Shown: positions 34,794 through 45,527, counted from the first letter of the stretch. The stretch is DNA of 64,000 bases from Rothia halotolerans (GCF_004136635.1 NZ_NOIU01000002.1:868001-932000), one strand, 5' to 3'. The notes: generated from the letters alone by a model not told the origin. Program-made: numbers and translations.

Positions 34794-36374
34794 TCAGGTG
34801 AAGCGCGCGACGTCGTCGTACAGCTCCGGCGCCCGCCGCTCGTACCAGGCCCCGCCGATCCGCACGCCCAGCCAGAGCACCACGGTCCCGCCGACGACGC
34901 CGAGCACCAGCGTCAGCCAGTTCGCCCACGCGGCGCCGGTGAACAGGTACACCAGCCCCATGACCCACGCCGGGAAGGCGAGCAGCGCGATGACGCACAG
35001 CCCCGCCATCTGCGCGAGCATGTTGGCGAAGCCGGCGCCGTTGCGCTGCGTCTTCCAGGGGCTGCCGCCGGGCGGCACCACCGGGTAGGCGTACCGGACC
35101 GAGACCACGGCCCCCACGCCCAGACCCGTCAGCAGGAAGCCCAGGGACAGCCCCAGGTTGACCGGGATCCCGCCCGGCGAGCCGGAGACGACCATCCCCG
35201 CCACCGAGGCCACGGCGACCAGCGGCAGGAAGACGATGCCGAAGCCCAGCACCCGCCCCCAGCGGTCGTCCCGCCCCCGCAGCGGCGCGGTCACGTGCAG
35301 CGAGAAGGCGGTGTTGTCGTAGGAGACGGCGTAGCAGGTGACCCATACGACGGCGATGCCGGCCACCGGACCGATCACGCTGACCGAGAGCCCTCCCGAG
35401 CCGAGCTGGGAGCTCAGCCAGAAGACCAGGAAGAGGGCGGGCACCATGATCAGGTTCAGGTTGAACCGCGGATCCTTGAACAGGTAGAGCACGGTGCGGG
35501 CGGCCACGGCGCCCGCCGGGGTCCCGGGCATGAGGCCGAGGAGCCCGATGCCGCGCGCGCCGGAGGCCCGGCCGCGGCGAGGGGACCCGCCGCCCTGCCC
35601 GATGTGGCTGATCTGGTGGGCCACCACGCGGTCCCATAGGAGCAGCCCGGCGGCCAGGTAGACCAGCAGCAGCACGGCCCGCGCGGCCGCCAGGCCGGGG
35701 GCGCCCTGCGCGAGGTCGCCCGGCACGGCCCACGCCACGCCGAGCGGGGTCCACGCCAGCACCCCGAGGGTCCGCTCGAGCGCCCCGCCCCGGCTCAGCC
35801 CCTCCCCGAGCGTCACGAGCAGGGGGCCGACCGCCACGATCACCACGAACATGACGGCCCCGATCGTCTCGGTCACGAATCGGCGGGAGCGCAGGGCCAT
35901 GCTGAAGGCCGAGACCAGCCGCGAGCACACCACCACGAGCGCGTAGCCCAGCACCGAGCAGACGACGCCTGCCGCCGCGGCGGCCCCGGAGGCCCAGCCG
36001 ACGGCCGGGGCCAGCAGGGCCAGCAGCGTGAGCGGCCCGACGACGCCGATGAGGGAGCCCGCCAGCTGCCCGCCCATGATCTCCCGCGGCCGCAGGGGGT
36101 AGAGCGCCAGCCGGTCCGGGTCCAGTGTCGCATCGGCCCCCGAGGCGACGAGCGGGACCAGCAGCCACGCCAGGGCGATGAGCGAGCCGAGTCCCACGGC
36201 GGTCATCTGCACCAGCTCGGTGCGCCCGTGCAGCGCGAGGAGCGCCAGGACGAGCAGGGACAGCATCCCGAGCGCGTAGACCCCGCCGATGACGGTCCCC
36301 ACGATGGCCCAGGCGCTGCGCCTGAACGCGGCCCCCAGGTGCGCCAGCTTGAGCCTCAGGAGGTTCCCAACCAT
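34794..36374 (-). CDS. ABC-2 type exporter, permease protein
   Basis: A 526-aa integral membrane protein with about 12 hydrophobic segments and charged loops (RPREIMGGQLAG near residue 98; SYDNTAFSLHVTAPLRGRDD near 350). The pattern resembles large actinobacterial ABC-2 exporter permeases that pair with one ATPase subunit. It overlaps the upstream ATPase gene by 19 nt, so both are coupled in translation. ATG 36374 begins MVGNLLRLKLAHLG. The substrate cannot be told from sequence. Confidence 0.8.
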   Translation of the reverse strand: MVGNLLRLKLAHLGAAFRRSAWAIVGTVIGGVYALGMLSLLVLALLALHGRTELVQMTAVGLGSLIALAWLLVPLVASGADATLDPDRLALYPLRPREIMGGQLAGSLIGVVGPLTLLALLAPAVGWASGAAAAAGVVCSVLGYALVVVCSRLVSAFSMALRSRRFVTETIGAVMFVVIVAVGPLLVTLGEGLSRGGALERTLGVLAWTPLGVAWAVPGDLAQGAPGLAAARAVLLLVYLAAGLLLWDRVVAHQISHIGQGGGSPRRGRASGARGIGLLGLMPGTPAGAVAARTVLYLFKDPRFNLNLIMVPALFLVFWLSSQLGSGGLSVSVIGPVAGIAVVWVTCYAVSYDNTAFSLHVTAPLRGRDDRWGRVLGFGIVFLPLVAVASVAGMVVSGSPGGIPVNLGLSLGFLLTGLGVGAVVSVRYAYPVVPPGGSPWKTQRNGAGFANMLAQMAGLCVIALLAFPAWVMGLVYLFTGAAWANWLTLVLGVVGGTVVLWLGVRIGGAWYERRAPELYDDVARFT

Positions 36375-37216
36375 GTGATCCCCTCCGACTCGACGCGGCC
36401 GCCGACCAGCTCGACGAACCTCTCCTCCAGGCTCTGCTCCCCGCGCACCTCGTCCACGGTGCCCGCGGCGAGGATGCGCCCGGCGTCCATGATCGCGACG
36501 TGGTCGCACATGCGCTGCACCAGGTCCATCACGTGGCTGGAGACCACCACGGTCCCGCCGTGCCGGACGAAGCCGGCCAGGATGTCCCGGATGTTCGAGG
36601 CGGAGACGGGGTCCACCGACTCGAAGGGCTCGTCCAGCACCAGCACCTTGGGCGAGTGGACCATCGCGGAGGCCAGCGCCACCTTCTTCCGCATGCCCGC
36701 CGAGTAGTCGGTGACGGGCTTGCCGGCGGCCTCGAGCAGGTCCATCGCCCCGAGGAGGTCCTCGGTGCGCTCCCCCGCGGTCTCGCGGTCCAGGCCGTGC
36801 AGCAGGCCGGCGTAGACGATCAGCTGGCGGCCGGTGAGGCGGTCGAAGAGGTGGACGCCGTCGGGCAGGACCCCCAGCGCGGCCTTCGCCTCCCGGGGGC
36901 TCGCCCAGACGTCGATCCCGCGCACGACGGCGGCGCCGGAGCTCGGGCGGAGCAGGCCGGTGGCCATGGACAGCGTCGTGGTCTTGCCCGCGCCGTTGCG
37001 GCCCACCAGCCCGTAGGTGGAGCCGGCCGGGATGTCCAGGTCCACGGCCTGGACGGCGGCCTTGTCCCCGTAGGTCTTGGTGAGCCCGCGCAGGGCGATG
37101 GCCTCCTCCCCGCTGACGGGAGGAGGGCCGGAGGGGGCCGCCGGGCTCCCCGTCCCGGCGGGACGGGGCGGGGGCGGCTGGTCGTGGGGCGAGGGATGAT
37201 GATCGTGACTGGTCAT
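36356..37216 (-). CDS. ABC-2 type exporter, ATP-binding protein
   Basis: A 286-aa ABC ATPase. After a Pro/His-rich N-terminus of about 38 residues, Walker A GRNGAGKTT is near residue 74, signature YSAGMRKKVALA near 170, Walker B VLVLDEPFESVDP near 192, and the H-loop SSHVMD near 222. ATG 37216 is preferred over an upstream ATG at 37252 because GGGGG is placed as RBS, and the extra residues look non-native. It pairs with the permease downstream. A 16-bp palindrome (37252-37267) lies 36 bp upstream. Confidence 0.88.
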   Translation of the reverse strand: MTSHDHHPSPHDQPPPPRPAGTGSPAAPSGPPPVSGEEAIALRGLTKTYGDKAAVQAVDLDIPAGSTYGLVGRNGAGKTTTLSMATGLLRPSSGAAVVRGIDVWASPREAKAALGVLPDGVHLFDRLTGRQLIVYAGLLHGLDRETAGERTEDLLGAMDLLEAAGKPVTDYSAGMRKKVALASAMVHSPKVLVLDEPFESVDPVSASNIRDILAGFVRHGGTVVVSSHVMDLVQRMCDHVAIMDAGRILAAGTVDEVRGEQSLEERFVELVGGRVESEGITWLGTS

Positions 37217-37251
37217 GCCCCCAGGAGACCACACCGCCGCGGGCAGCCGCA

Positions 37252-37267
37252 TCAGACCGCGGTCTGA
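37252..37267. promoter_or_regulatory. 16-bp perfect palindrome upstream of the ABC exporter
   Basis: TCAGACCGCGGTCTGA is a perfect palindrome with no loop, 36 bp upstream of the ATPase start and just beyond the end of the YbbN-like gene. The symmetry suits a dimeric regulator. No regulator gene is adjacent. Confidence 0.5.
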
Positions 37268-37302
37268 GTCTCGCGCGGGCGATGCGGCCGGTCCGGGCCC
37301 CG

Positions 37303-38259
37303 CTAGAAGAGGACGCGCATGAGGCGCCCGCGCGCCGCGGTGACCCGGGGATCCTCCGCGCCGACGACGTCGAACAGCTCCAGCAGCCGCTCCCGCACCC
37401 GGTTCTTGGTCTCCGGGGCGCTGCGGCCGATGAGGGCGATGAGCCGGTTGAAGGCGTCCTCGACGTGCCCGCCCGAGACGTCGAGGTCCGCCACGAGCAG
37501 CTGGGCCTCGACGTCCTCCGGGGCCTCAGCCGCGGCCGCGCGGGCCTGCTGCAGGTCCTGCCCCTGCACGCGCTCCAGCAGGCCGGTGCGGGCCAGCCCC
37601 ACGGTCGCGTCGCGGTCCGCCGGCTGCTCGTTGAGCGCGCGCCGGTAGGCGTCCCGGGCCGCGGCGTAGTCCCCCGCCTCCAGCGCCGCCTGCGCCTCCT
37701 GGTGCAGCGGGGGCAGGGGCTTCTCCTGCGGCTCCTCCTCGCCCGCGGAGACGGGCTCGAAGGTCTCGGTGAGCTGCGACTGCCGGGCGAGGTCCACGAC
37801 CTGGGCCAGCAGATCCTTGATCTGATCCGCCGGGACGGGCGCGTTGTACATCGGAGCGGGCCGGCCGCCGAGCAGGGCCAGCACGTTCAGCGAGCTCGAG
37901 GCCTGGAAGGCCTGCGCGAGCTCGGGGACGGCCTCGACGTCGGCCGCGAGCAGCAGGACGCGCCCGGCGAGCTCGTCGACCAGGCCCTCCAGCTCCGAGA
38001 CCGCCTGCACGGCCCCGGCGTCCGAGCGGCTGTACAGCGCCAGCACCAGCGGCCCGTGGGCCGAGAGCTGGGCCGCCTCCTGGAACTCCTCGACGGAGGT
38101 CACCTCGCGGCGGTAGGAGGCGCCGCCCGCGGGGGCGGAGCCGCCGGCCGCGGCGCCGGCCTGCTGGGAGAGGTCGGGCGCGGAGCGGACGGAGGCCGGC
38201 AGCTCCTCGGCCGGCTCGGGAGCGTGGGGGCGGGCCTCGCCCAGGGGGTTCTCGGTCAT
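37303..38259 (-). CDS. YbbN-like co-chaperone (thioredoxin fold plus TPR), redox-inactive
   Basis: A 318-aa protein. The first 50 residues are low-complexity Ala/Pro. A thioredoxin-like domain (about 52-160) contains FQEAAQLSAHGPLVLALYSRSDAGAV where the CXXC would be, so no redox cysteines remain. Residues 180-318 form helical tetratricopeptide-like repeats (HQEAQAALEAGDYAAARDAYRRAL). This matches the YbbN/CnoX family, known in E. coli as a holdase acting with chaperones. The start ATG 38259 is preceded by AAGG. Upstream lies a 327-bp gap shared with the AI-2E family gene. Confidence 0.85.
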   Translation of the reverse strand: MTENPLGEARPHAPEPAEELPASVRSAPDLSQQAGAAAGGSAPAGGASYRREVTSVEEFQEAAQLSAHGPLVLALYSRSDAGAVQAVSELEGLVDELAGRVLLLAADVEAVPELAQAFQASSSLNVLALLGGRPAPMYNAPVPADQIKDLLAQVVDLARQSQLTETFEPVSAGEEEPQEKPLPPLHQEAQAALEAGDYAAARDAYRRALNEQPADRDATVGLARTGLLERVQGQDLQQARAAAAEAPEDVEAQLLVADLDVSGGHVEDAFNRLIALIGRSAPETKNRVRERLLELFDVVGAEDPRVTAARGRLMRVLF

Positions 38260-38586
38260 CTGCCATCACCTTCCGTCGGGGCGGGCGCCGCAGGGCGCCC
38301 GCGCATCTCGTGCTTTCCTCCCATCCTCCCAGAAGGGGCGGCGCGGCCCGGCTCCGCAGCCGGTTTTTCTCCCACCGCTGACAGCCGCCTCCCCCGCGGG
38401 TCCGCCGCACGCCGGGGGCGAGAGGCGGGTACTCTCGGAACGGAACGGGACCGTCCGCCGAGCACCGGGCGGGCCCGTGGGGCGTCGCGGCATCCGCGGC
38501 GCGGGCGGCGAGGCGCGCCGGCCGGCCCCCGAGGCCGCCGGTGCCGCCGCGCACGCTGAGCAGGCACGAGACGGCGGAGGACCCAG
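38260..38586. other. Divergent 327-bp gap upstream of the AI-2E family gene
   Basis: Holds the start region of the YbbN-like gene, an orphan intrinsic terminator on the plus strand (38348-38368) and a candidate -10 box TACTCT at 38430-38435. From that box, transcription would give a leader of about 145 nt before ATG 38587. No ORF with support is seen. Confidence 0.5.
38348..38368 (+). terminator. Orphan intrinsic terminator
   Basis: CCGGCT and AGCCGG form a 6-bp stem with loop CCGC, followed directly by TTTTT. There is no plus-strand gene upstream; the neighbour is the minus-strand YbbN-like gene. It could end a small RNA or antisense transcript, or be chance. Confidence 0.55.
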
Positions 38587-39879
38587 ATGAGCCGAAGGAC
38601 CCGGAGCGTCGGCACCGGTCTGCGCGCCGCCCTCGAGCGGATCCGGGGACGACGCCGCCCCGACCGTCCCGACCGCTCCGCGCCCCTGGCCCCCTGGGCC
38701 CAGCCCCGCCCCCGCTTCGACCTGCCCGAGCAGAGCGGCCCGCCCGCCGGGACGCCGGGCGGGCCCCGGGCCGAGGAGTCGCCCCGCGTCGTCGCCGACC
38801 TCCCGCCCAGCGCCGCCCCGCAGCGGGCGGGCGTCACCCAGCGCCCCATCTACACCGGCTTCATGGTCACCGTGGGCGTGGGGCTGGCCCTGCTCTTCTA
38901 CTACGTCGCGGTCAACGTGGGCGCCCTGGGCGGATGGATCACGGGCGCGATGTTCATCGCCCTCGGCCTGGACCCGCTGGTGCGGTGGATCGAGGCGCGC
39001 GGGCTGCCCCGCCCGGTCGGCGTCGTCGCCGTGCTGCTGATCCTCGCCGGGCTCGCGACGCTGCTGGGCACCGTGGTCATCCCCACCATCGCCCGGCAGG
39101 CGCTGGAGTTCCTCAACAACTTCCCGGACACCTTCGACAGGTTCCTCGAGTCGGACTTCATGGTCACCCTGGACCAGCAGTGGGGCGTCCGGGACCGGGT
39201 CGACGCCGAGGCGGAGAACTTCTTCTCCAGCCTCTTCAGCGACTCGAACGTCGTCGGCAGCTTCCTCAACAGCCTCATCAACGCAGGCTCCACCATCGCG
39301 CAGGTCATCACCGGCACCTTGATCGTGATGTTCCTGGCGCTGTACTTCCTCGCCTCGCTGCCGACCATCAAGGCGTGGGGCGTGCGGCTGGCGCCGACCT
39401 CCAGGCGGCCCCGGGTCGAGGAGCTGACCGAGAGGATCACCCGCTCGGTCGGCAACTACGTGATGGGACAGGCCATCGTGGCGCTGCTCAACGCGACCGT
39501 GGCGTTCATCCTCATGACGATCGTGGGCGTGCCGTTCCCGCTGCTGACCGCCTTCGTGGTGGCGCTGCTGGCCTTCGTGCCCCTGGTGGGCGGCGTCGTC
39601 GCCGGCATCCTGGTCACCTTCATCGCGCTGCTGCAGGGCTGGCAGACGGCCCTGATCTACGCCCTGTGCTACTTCGCCTACCTGCAGGTCGAGGCGTACT
39701 ACGTCTCGCCGCGCATCATGAAGCGGGCGGTGGCGGTGCCCGCCGCGGTCGCGGTCATCGCGGTCGCCGGCGGCGGCGCGCTGTGGGGCGTGCTGGGCGC
39801 GATCGTCGCGATCCCGGTGGCCGCCTCGGGGCTGCTGCTGGTCCGGGAGGTCCTTGTCCCGCTGCAGGATCGCCGCTGA
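38587..39879 (+). CDS. AI-2E family transporter (putative permease)
   Basis: A 430-aa membrane protein of the AI-2E/TqsA family. About 85 polar Arg/Pro-rich residues precede the first membrane span. Eight hydrophobic segments follow (95-115, 118-135, 145-165, 240-265, 300-320, 325-345, 350-370, 385-415), with the typical loop WITGAMFIALGLDPLVRWIEARG. Members export diverse small molecules or ions; AI-2 specificity is not implied. GGAGG precedes the ATG at 38587. Closes convergently with the zinc-motif gene. Confidence 0.88.
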   Translation: MSRRTRSVGTGLRAALERIRGRRRPDRPDRSAPLAPWAQPRPRFDLPEQSGPPAGTPGGPRAEESPRVVADLPPSAAPQRAGVTQRPIYTGFMVTVGVGLALLFYYVAVNVGALGGWITGAMFIALGLDPLVRWIEARGLPRPVGVVAVLLILAGLATLLGTVVIPTIARQALEFLNNFPDTFDRFLESDFMVTLDQQWGVRDRVDAEAENFFSSLFSDSNVVGSFLNSLINAGSTIAQVITGTLIVMFLALYFLASLPTIKAWGVRLAPTSRRPRVEELTERITRSVGNYVMGQAIVALLNATVAFILMTIVGVPFPLLTAFVVALLAFVPLVGGVVAGILVTFIALLQGWQTALIYALCYFAYLQVEAYYVSPRIMKRAVAVPAAVAVIAVAGGGALWGVLGAIVAIPVAASGLLLVREVLVPLQDRR

Positions 39880-39946
39880 GCGTGGTGCCGGCGGCTCTCG
39901 GCGGGACCGCCCGCAGCGGGCCCGGGACGGCACGGCGCCGGAGGGC

Positions 39947-40282
39947 TCAGCGCCCCCTCCAGCACTTCTGGTGCCAGTGCCGGCGCTCCTCGACCGCTCT
40001 GCGGTCCCCGAACAGCGCATCGGTCCGCCAGACGACCACGTGGGCGACGCCGACCGGGATGCTCCGCCCGCACCCCGGGCAGGTGTAGACCTTCCGGGCC
40101 CCGGAGGCCGGGACGTGGCGGACGTGCCACTCCCCCTCGGCGTCGCGCTCGATCCGCGGCGCCGGGTCCAGGATGCGGGAGATGTCCCCGCCGGGAAGCT
40201 GCCGCTGCCACTTGCTCGGACCGGCCTTGCCGTGGCCTGACTGGGAGCTGCGGCCGGTGCGCCGGGGACGGGAGGGTGCCAT
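39947..40282 (-). CDS. Conserved zinc-motif protein next to nucS
   Basis: A 111-aa basic protein, often annotated loosely as ATP/GTP-binding in actinobacteria. [13 protein letters not shown] and the terminal HWHQKCW supply two Cys plus His/Cys, a likely zinc site. The N-terminus is Arg/Ser/Pro-rich. No NTP-binding motif is present. Divergent from nucS with a 48-bp gap, an arrangement that suggests a functional or regulatory link. ATG 40282 is used; ATG 40291 adds three residues (MSP). Confidence 0.75.
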   Translation of the reverse strand: MAPSRPRRTGRSSQSGHGKAGPSKWQRQLPGGDISRILDPAPRIERDAEGEWHVRHVPASGARKVYTCPGCGRSIPVGVAHVVVWRTDALFGDRRAVEERRHWHQKCWRGR

Positions 40283-40317
40283 GGGGCTCATTGTGGCACA
40301 GCCCCTCGGCCCGCTTG

Positions 40318-40323
40318 TACAGT
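40318..40323 (+). promoter_or_regulatory. -10 box for leaderless nucS
   Basis: TACAGT ends 7 nt before the GTG start at 40331, with no separate RBS. Confidence 0.55.
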
Positions 40324-40330
40324 GGAGCCC

Positions 40331-41023
40331 GTGCGTCTCGTGATAGCTGAATGCTCCGTCGATTACATCGGCCGCCTCAAGGCCCATCTCCCCCGCGCCG
40401 TGCGGCTGCTGATGGTCAAGGCCGACGGCTCCGTCCTCATCCACTCCGACGGGGGCTCCTACAAGCCGCTGAACTGGATGTCCCCGCCCGCCCGGCTCCA
40501 CGTGGAGGCCGGGGCCGAGGAGGAGGATCCCGAGGTCCTGGAGACCTGGACCGTGCAGGCCGCGAAGTCCGACGATCGGCTGATCATCCGCGTGCACGCC
40601 AAGCATCACGACTCCGACCACGCGCTCGGGACCGATCCTGGGCTGATCAAGGACGGCGTCGAGGCGGACCTGCAGCGGCTGCTCGCCGAGCAGATCGACG
40701 TCCTGGGGCCGGGCTACAGCCTGGTCCGGCGGGAGTACCCCACCGCGATCGGGCCGGTGGACCTGCTGGCCCGCGACGGCGCGGGGCACACCGTGGCCGT
40801 GGAGCTCAAGCGCCGCGGGGACATCGACGGCGTCGAGCAGCTCACCCGCTACCTCGAGCTGCTGAACCGGGACCCCCTGCTGGCGCCCGTGCGCGGGATC
40901 TTCGCCGCCCAGCAGATCAAGCCGCAGGCGCGGGTCCTGGCCGTGGACCGCGGCATCGACTGCGTGACGCTGGACTACGACGCGATGCGCGGCGTCGACG
41001 ATTCGGCGGGCCGCCTCTTCTGA
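40331..41023 (+). CDS. nucS: Endonuclease NucS/EndoMS (mismatch-specific)
   Basis: A 230-aa nuclease that cuts both strands at mismatches and replaces MutSL in actinobacteria. The N-terminal domain (residues 1-100) starts [20 protein letters not shown] and contains the DNA-binding beta sandwich. The C-terminal RecB-like nuclease domain has [14 protein letters not shown] near residue 135 (metal Asp) and AVELKRRG near 155 (Glu-x-Lys), then QLTRYLELL near 172. The GTG at 40331 gives the canonical start; the frame above it holds the promoter. A perfect stem closes it opposite atpC. Confidence 0.95.
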   Translation: MRLVIAECSVDYIGRLKAHLPRAVRLLMVKADGSVLIHSDGGSYKPLNWMSPPARLHVEAGAEEEDPEVLETWTVQAAKSDDRLIIRVHAKHHDSDHALGTDPGLIKDGVEADLQRLLAEQIDVLGPGYSLVRREYPTAIGPVDLLARDGAGHTVAVELKRRGDIDGVEQLTRYLELLNRDPLLAPVRGIFAAQQIKPQARVLAVDRGIDCVTLDYDAMRGVDDSAGRLF

Positions 41024-41067
41024 AGGCCGCGGGGCCTCCCCTCCCCCCGCCGAAGCCCCGGCGACGA

Positions 41068-41105
41068 CGAAGGGCCCGGAACGTCCTCACGTTCCGGGCC
41101 CTTCG
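41068..41105. terminator. Bidirectional terminator between nucS and atpC
   Basis: A perfect 17-bp stem (core GAAGGGCCCGGAACGT with its complement) around loop CCTC, between two convergent genes. No U-run in either direction. Confidence 0.75.
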
Positions 41106-41124
41106 CCGTTGCGGATCGGCTGCG

Positions 41125-41385
41125 TCAGATGTCGGCGGACTTCGCCGCGACGGTCACGCGGTCGTTGGAGACCGTCAGGAACCCCTCGTGCACGCGCGTC
41201 GTCATCCGCTCGCCCTCGGCCGGGTCGATCACGAGCTCCCCGTCCTCGGCCAGCAGCGCCATCGTGGGCACATGGCCGGGCAGGATGCCCATCTCGCCGT
41301 CGGCCGTGCGAGCGCGGATGTAGCTCGCCTCACCGCGCCAGACGACGCTCTCGCGGGAGACCACCTCCACGTTCAGAACGGCCAT
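41125..41385 (-). CDS. atpC: ATP synthase F1 epsilon subunit, short form
   Basis: An 86-aa subunit of the central stalk. The N-terminal beta-sandwich domain is complete (MAVLNVEVVSRESVVW, GEMGILPGHVPTMALL, GFLTVSNDRVTVAA). The C-terminal two-helix domain (residues 90-135 in longer forms), which inhibits ATP hydrolysis, is absent; the gene ends cleanly before a terminator stem. Last gene of the operon, 2 nt after the atpD stop. Confidence 0.95.
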   Translation of the reverse strand: MAVLNVEVVSRESVVWRGEASYIRARTADGEMGILPGHVPTMALLAEDGELVIDPAEGERMTTRVHEGFLTVSNDRVTVAAKSADI

Positions 41386-41387
41386 GA

Positions 41388-42854
<1,467 letters not shown>

Positions 42855-42887
42855 TTACCTCTTATGGAAAGTGAACGTACAGGTGGT

Positions 42888-43814
42888 TTAGGAGGCGAGG
42901 GAATCCGCGCCTGCGACGATCTCGCTGAGCTCCTGAGTGATCTCCGCCTGGCGGGCGGTGTTCATCAGGCGGGTGTACTTCTTGACCAGCTCGTCCGCGT
43001 TGTCGCCCGCGGACTTCATGGCGCGCTGGCGGGAGGCCAGCTCGCTCGCCGCCGCCTGGAGCAGGCAGGCGTAGATCCGGGTCGCGACGTACCGGGGCAG
43101 CAGCGCGTCCAGCACGTCCTCGGCACTCGGCTCGAACTCGAAGAGCGCCTCGTTCTCGTAGTCGGCGGACTCCAGCTCCGTGCCGGGCAGGATCTCCTCG
43201 CCCAGGTCGCGGGCCTCGACGACCTGCAGAGGGAGCATGCGCAGGATCTTGGGCTCCTGGGAGACCATCGAGAGGAACTCGGTGTAGACGACGTGCATGT
43301 CGTCCACCCCGCCCTCCTCGTAGGGGACCTCGAAGCGGCCGAGGAGCGCGTCGCGGATGCTGGTCGCGGTCTCCACATCCGGGTTGTCCGTGTTGCCGGT
43401 CCACAGCTGCTCGTAGGGCCGGTCCCGGAACTCGAAGTACTGCTGGGCCTTGCGGCCGACCAGGAAGAGCTCGACCTCGCGGCCCTCCCGGCGCAGCCGC
43501 TCGATCAGGCCCTCGGCCTTCTTGAGCACGTTGGCCGAGTAGGACCCAGCCAGGCCCCGGTCGCTGGTGACCACCAGGACGGCCGAGCGGCGGGACTCGC
43601 CGCCGCGGTTGATCAGCGGGTGGCTGATCGAGGTCTGCGAGGCCACCGCGGTGACCGCGCGGGTCAGCGCGTTGGCGTAGGGGCCAGCGGCGTTGGAGCG
43701 CTGGCGGGCGCGGTTGATGCGAGAGGTCGCGATCATCTCCATCGCCTTGAAGATCTTCTTCATCGACGACGTCGACTTGATCTTCTGGCGGTAGACCCTG
43801 ATCTGGGCTCCCAT
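42888..43814 (-). CDS. atpG: ATP synthase F1 gamma subunit
   Basis: A 308-aa rotor subunit. N-terminal helix [21 protein letters not shown] and the C-terminal helix ([25 protein letters not shown]) are the conserved rotor coiled coil; [16 protein letters not shown] near residue 80 is typical. The RBS AAGGAAG precedes ATG 43814. A stem at 43840-43864 lies in the gap to atpA. Confidence 0.96.
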   Translation of the reverse strand: MGAQIRVYRQKIKSTSSMKKIFKAMEMIATSRINRARQRSNAAGPYANALTRAVTAVASQTSISHPLINRGGESRRSAVLVVTSDRGLAGSYSANVLKKAEGLIERLRREGREVELFLVGRKAQQYFEFRDRPYEQLWTGNTDNPDVETATSIRDALLGRFEVPYEEGGVDDMHVVYTEFLSMVSQEPKILRMLPLQVVEARDLGEEILPGTELESADYENEALFEFEPSAEDVLDALLPRYVATRIYACLLQAAASELASRQRAMKSAGDNADELVKKYTRLMNTARQAEITQELSEIVAGADSLAS

Positions 43815-43839
43815 AGAGCTTCCTTTCAGCCCGTCCGGT

Positions 43840-43864
43840 GCGCGGCCCCGCCTGGGGGCCGCGC
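43840..43864 (-). other. Intercistronic hairpin atpA-atpG
   Basis: A 10-bp perfect stem GCGCGGCCCC/GGGGCCGCGC with a 5-nt loop, 11 nt after the atpA stop and 25 nt before atpG. It may stabilise mRNA or tune the atpA:atpG ratio. Confidence 0.45.
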
Positions 43865-43875
43865 GCCGTCAGGTC

Positions 43876-45501
43876 TTATCGCGTGACGATCTCTTCCTGG
43901 GCGACCTCGGACGCCTCGACGGGAGCGTGCTCCTCGCTGCCGGGGCGCACCTCGGCTCCGCCGGAGCGGAAGTCGCGCTTGACCTCGGCGACCGCCGACT
44001 TCAGCGCGTCCACCGTGGAGTCCTCGAGCTTGCCCGAGGCATCCAGGTCCGTCAGGACGCTGGTGTTGCGGCGCAGGTGGTCGATGAACTGCTGCTCGAA
44101 GTCGAGCACGTCCGAGACCTCGAGGTCGTCGAGGTGGCCGTTGGTGCCGGCCCAGATGGAGACGACCTGGTGCGCGACCGGGTACGGGGTGTACTGCGGT
44201 TGGCGCAGCAGCTCCGTGAGGCGGGCGCCGCGGGTCAGCTGCCGGCGGGAGGTCTCGTCCAAGTCGGACGCGAACATCGCGAAGGCCTGCATCGAGCGGT
44301 ACTGGGCCAGCTCGAGCTTCAGGGTGCCGGAGACCTTCTTCATGGACTTCTGCTGGGCGGCGCCGCCCACGCGGGAGACCGAGACGCCGACGTCCACGGC
44401 GGGACGCTGGTTGGCGTTGAAGAGGTCCGACTGCAGGAAGATCTGGCCGTCGGTGATGGAGATGACGTTGGTCGGGATGAACGCCGAGACGTCGTTGGCC
44501 TTCGTCTCGATGATCGGCAGGCCGGTCATCGAGCCCGCGCCCAGCTCGTCGGAGAGCTTGGCGCAGCGCTCCAGCAGGCGGGAGTGCAGGTAGAAGACGT
44601 CGCCGGGGTACGCCTCGCGTCCCGGCGGGCGACGCAGCAGCAGCGACACGGCGCGGTAGGCCTCGGCCTGCTTCGACAGGTCGTCGAAGACGATCAGGAC
44701 GTGCTTGCCGCCGTACATCCAGTGCTGGCCGATGGCCGAGCCGGCGTAGGGCGCCAGGTACTTGAAGCCCGCGGCGTCGGAGGCCGGGGAGGCCACGATC
44801 GTGGTGTACTCCAGCGCGCCGTTCTCCTCGAGGGTCTGACGCACCGAGGCGATGGTCGAGGCCTTCTGGCCGACCGCGACGTAGATGCAGCGGACCTGCT
44901 TGTTGACGTCGCCGGACTCCCAGTTCTCGCGCTGGTTCAGGATCGCGTCGATACCGAGCGCGGTCTTGCCCGTCTGGCGGTCGCCGATGACCAGCTGGCG
45001 CTGGCCGCGGCCGATCGGGATCATGGCGTCGATGGCCTTCATGCCGGTCTGCAGCGGCTCGTGCACGGACTTGCGCATCGTGACGCCGGGCGCCTGCAGC
45101 TCGAGGGCGCGGCGGCCCTCTGACTCGATCGGGCCCAGGTCGTCGATGGGCTGACCCAGCGGGTCGACCACGCGGCCCATGAAGGCGTCGCCGACCGGGA
45201 CGGACAGGACCTCACCGGTGCGGTGGACCTCCTGCCCCTCCTCGATGCCGGTGAAGTCACCCAGGATGATGACGCCGATGTCGCGGGTGTCCAGGCTCTG
45301 CGCGAGGCCGAGGGTGCCGTCCTCGAAGCGCAGCAGCTCGTTCGCCATGACCGAGGGGAGCCCCTCGACCCGGGCGATGCCGTCGCCTGCCGTGCTGACG
45401 CGACCGACCTCGACGCGCTGGGTGTCCCCCGGCTCGTACGAAGCCGCGAACTCGTTCAGCGCATTGCGGACATCGTCGGCGTTGATGGTCAAATCGGCCA
45501 T
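43876..45501 (-). CDS. atpA: ATP synthase F1 alpha subunit
   Basis: A 541-aa non-catalytic nucleotide-binding subunit. The P-loop [16 protein letters not shown] is near residue 170. [12 protein letters not shown]-like segment [21 protein letters not shown] is near 270, and the [20 protein letters not shown] helix near 290. A 35-residue charged C-terminal tail ([15 protein letters not shown]) is an actinobacterial extension. ATG 45501 gives [15 protein letters not shown]; the upstream open frame lies in the atpH-atpA gap and is not coding. Confidence 0.97.
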   Translation of the reverse strand: MADLTINADDVRNALNEFAASYEPGDTQRVEVGRVSTAGDGIARVEGLPSVMANELLRFEDGTLGLAQSLDTRDIGVIILGDFTGIEEGQEVHRTGEVLSVPVGDAFMGRVVDPLGQPIDDLGPIESEGRRALELQAPGVTMRKSVHEPLQTGMKAIDAMIPIGRGQRQLVIGDRQTGKTALGIDAILNQRENWESGDVNKQVRCIYVAVGQKASTIASVRQTLEENGALEYTTIVASPASDAAGFKYLAPYAGSAIGQHWMYGGKHVLIVFDDLSKQAEAYRAVSLLLRRPPGREAYPGDVFYLHSRLLERCAKLSDELGAGSMTGLPIIETKANDVSAFIPTNVISITDGQIFLQSDLFNANQRPAVDVGVSVSRVGGAAQQKSMKKVSGTLKLELAQYRSMQAFAMFASDLDETSRRQLTRGARLTELLRQPQYTPYPVAHQVVSIWAGTNGHLDDLEVSDVLDFEQQFIDHLRRNTSVLTDLDASGKLEDSTVDALKSAVAEVKRDFRSGGAEVRPGSEEHAPVEASEVAQEEIVTR

Positions 45502-45527
45502 CTTGTGTCCCTGCTCTCCTATATTGT

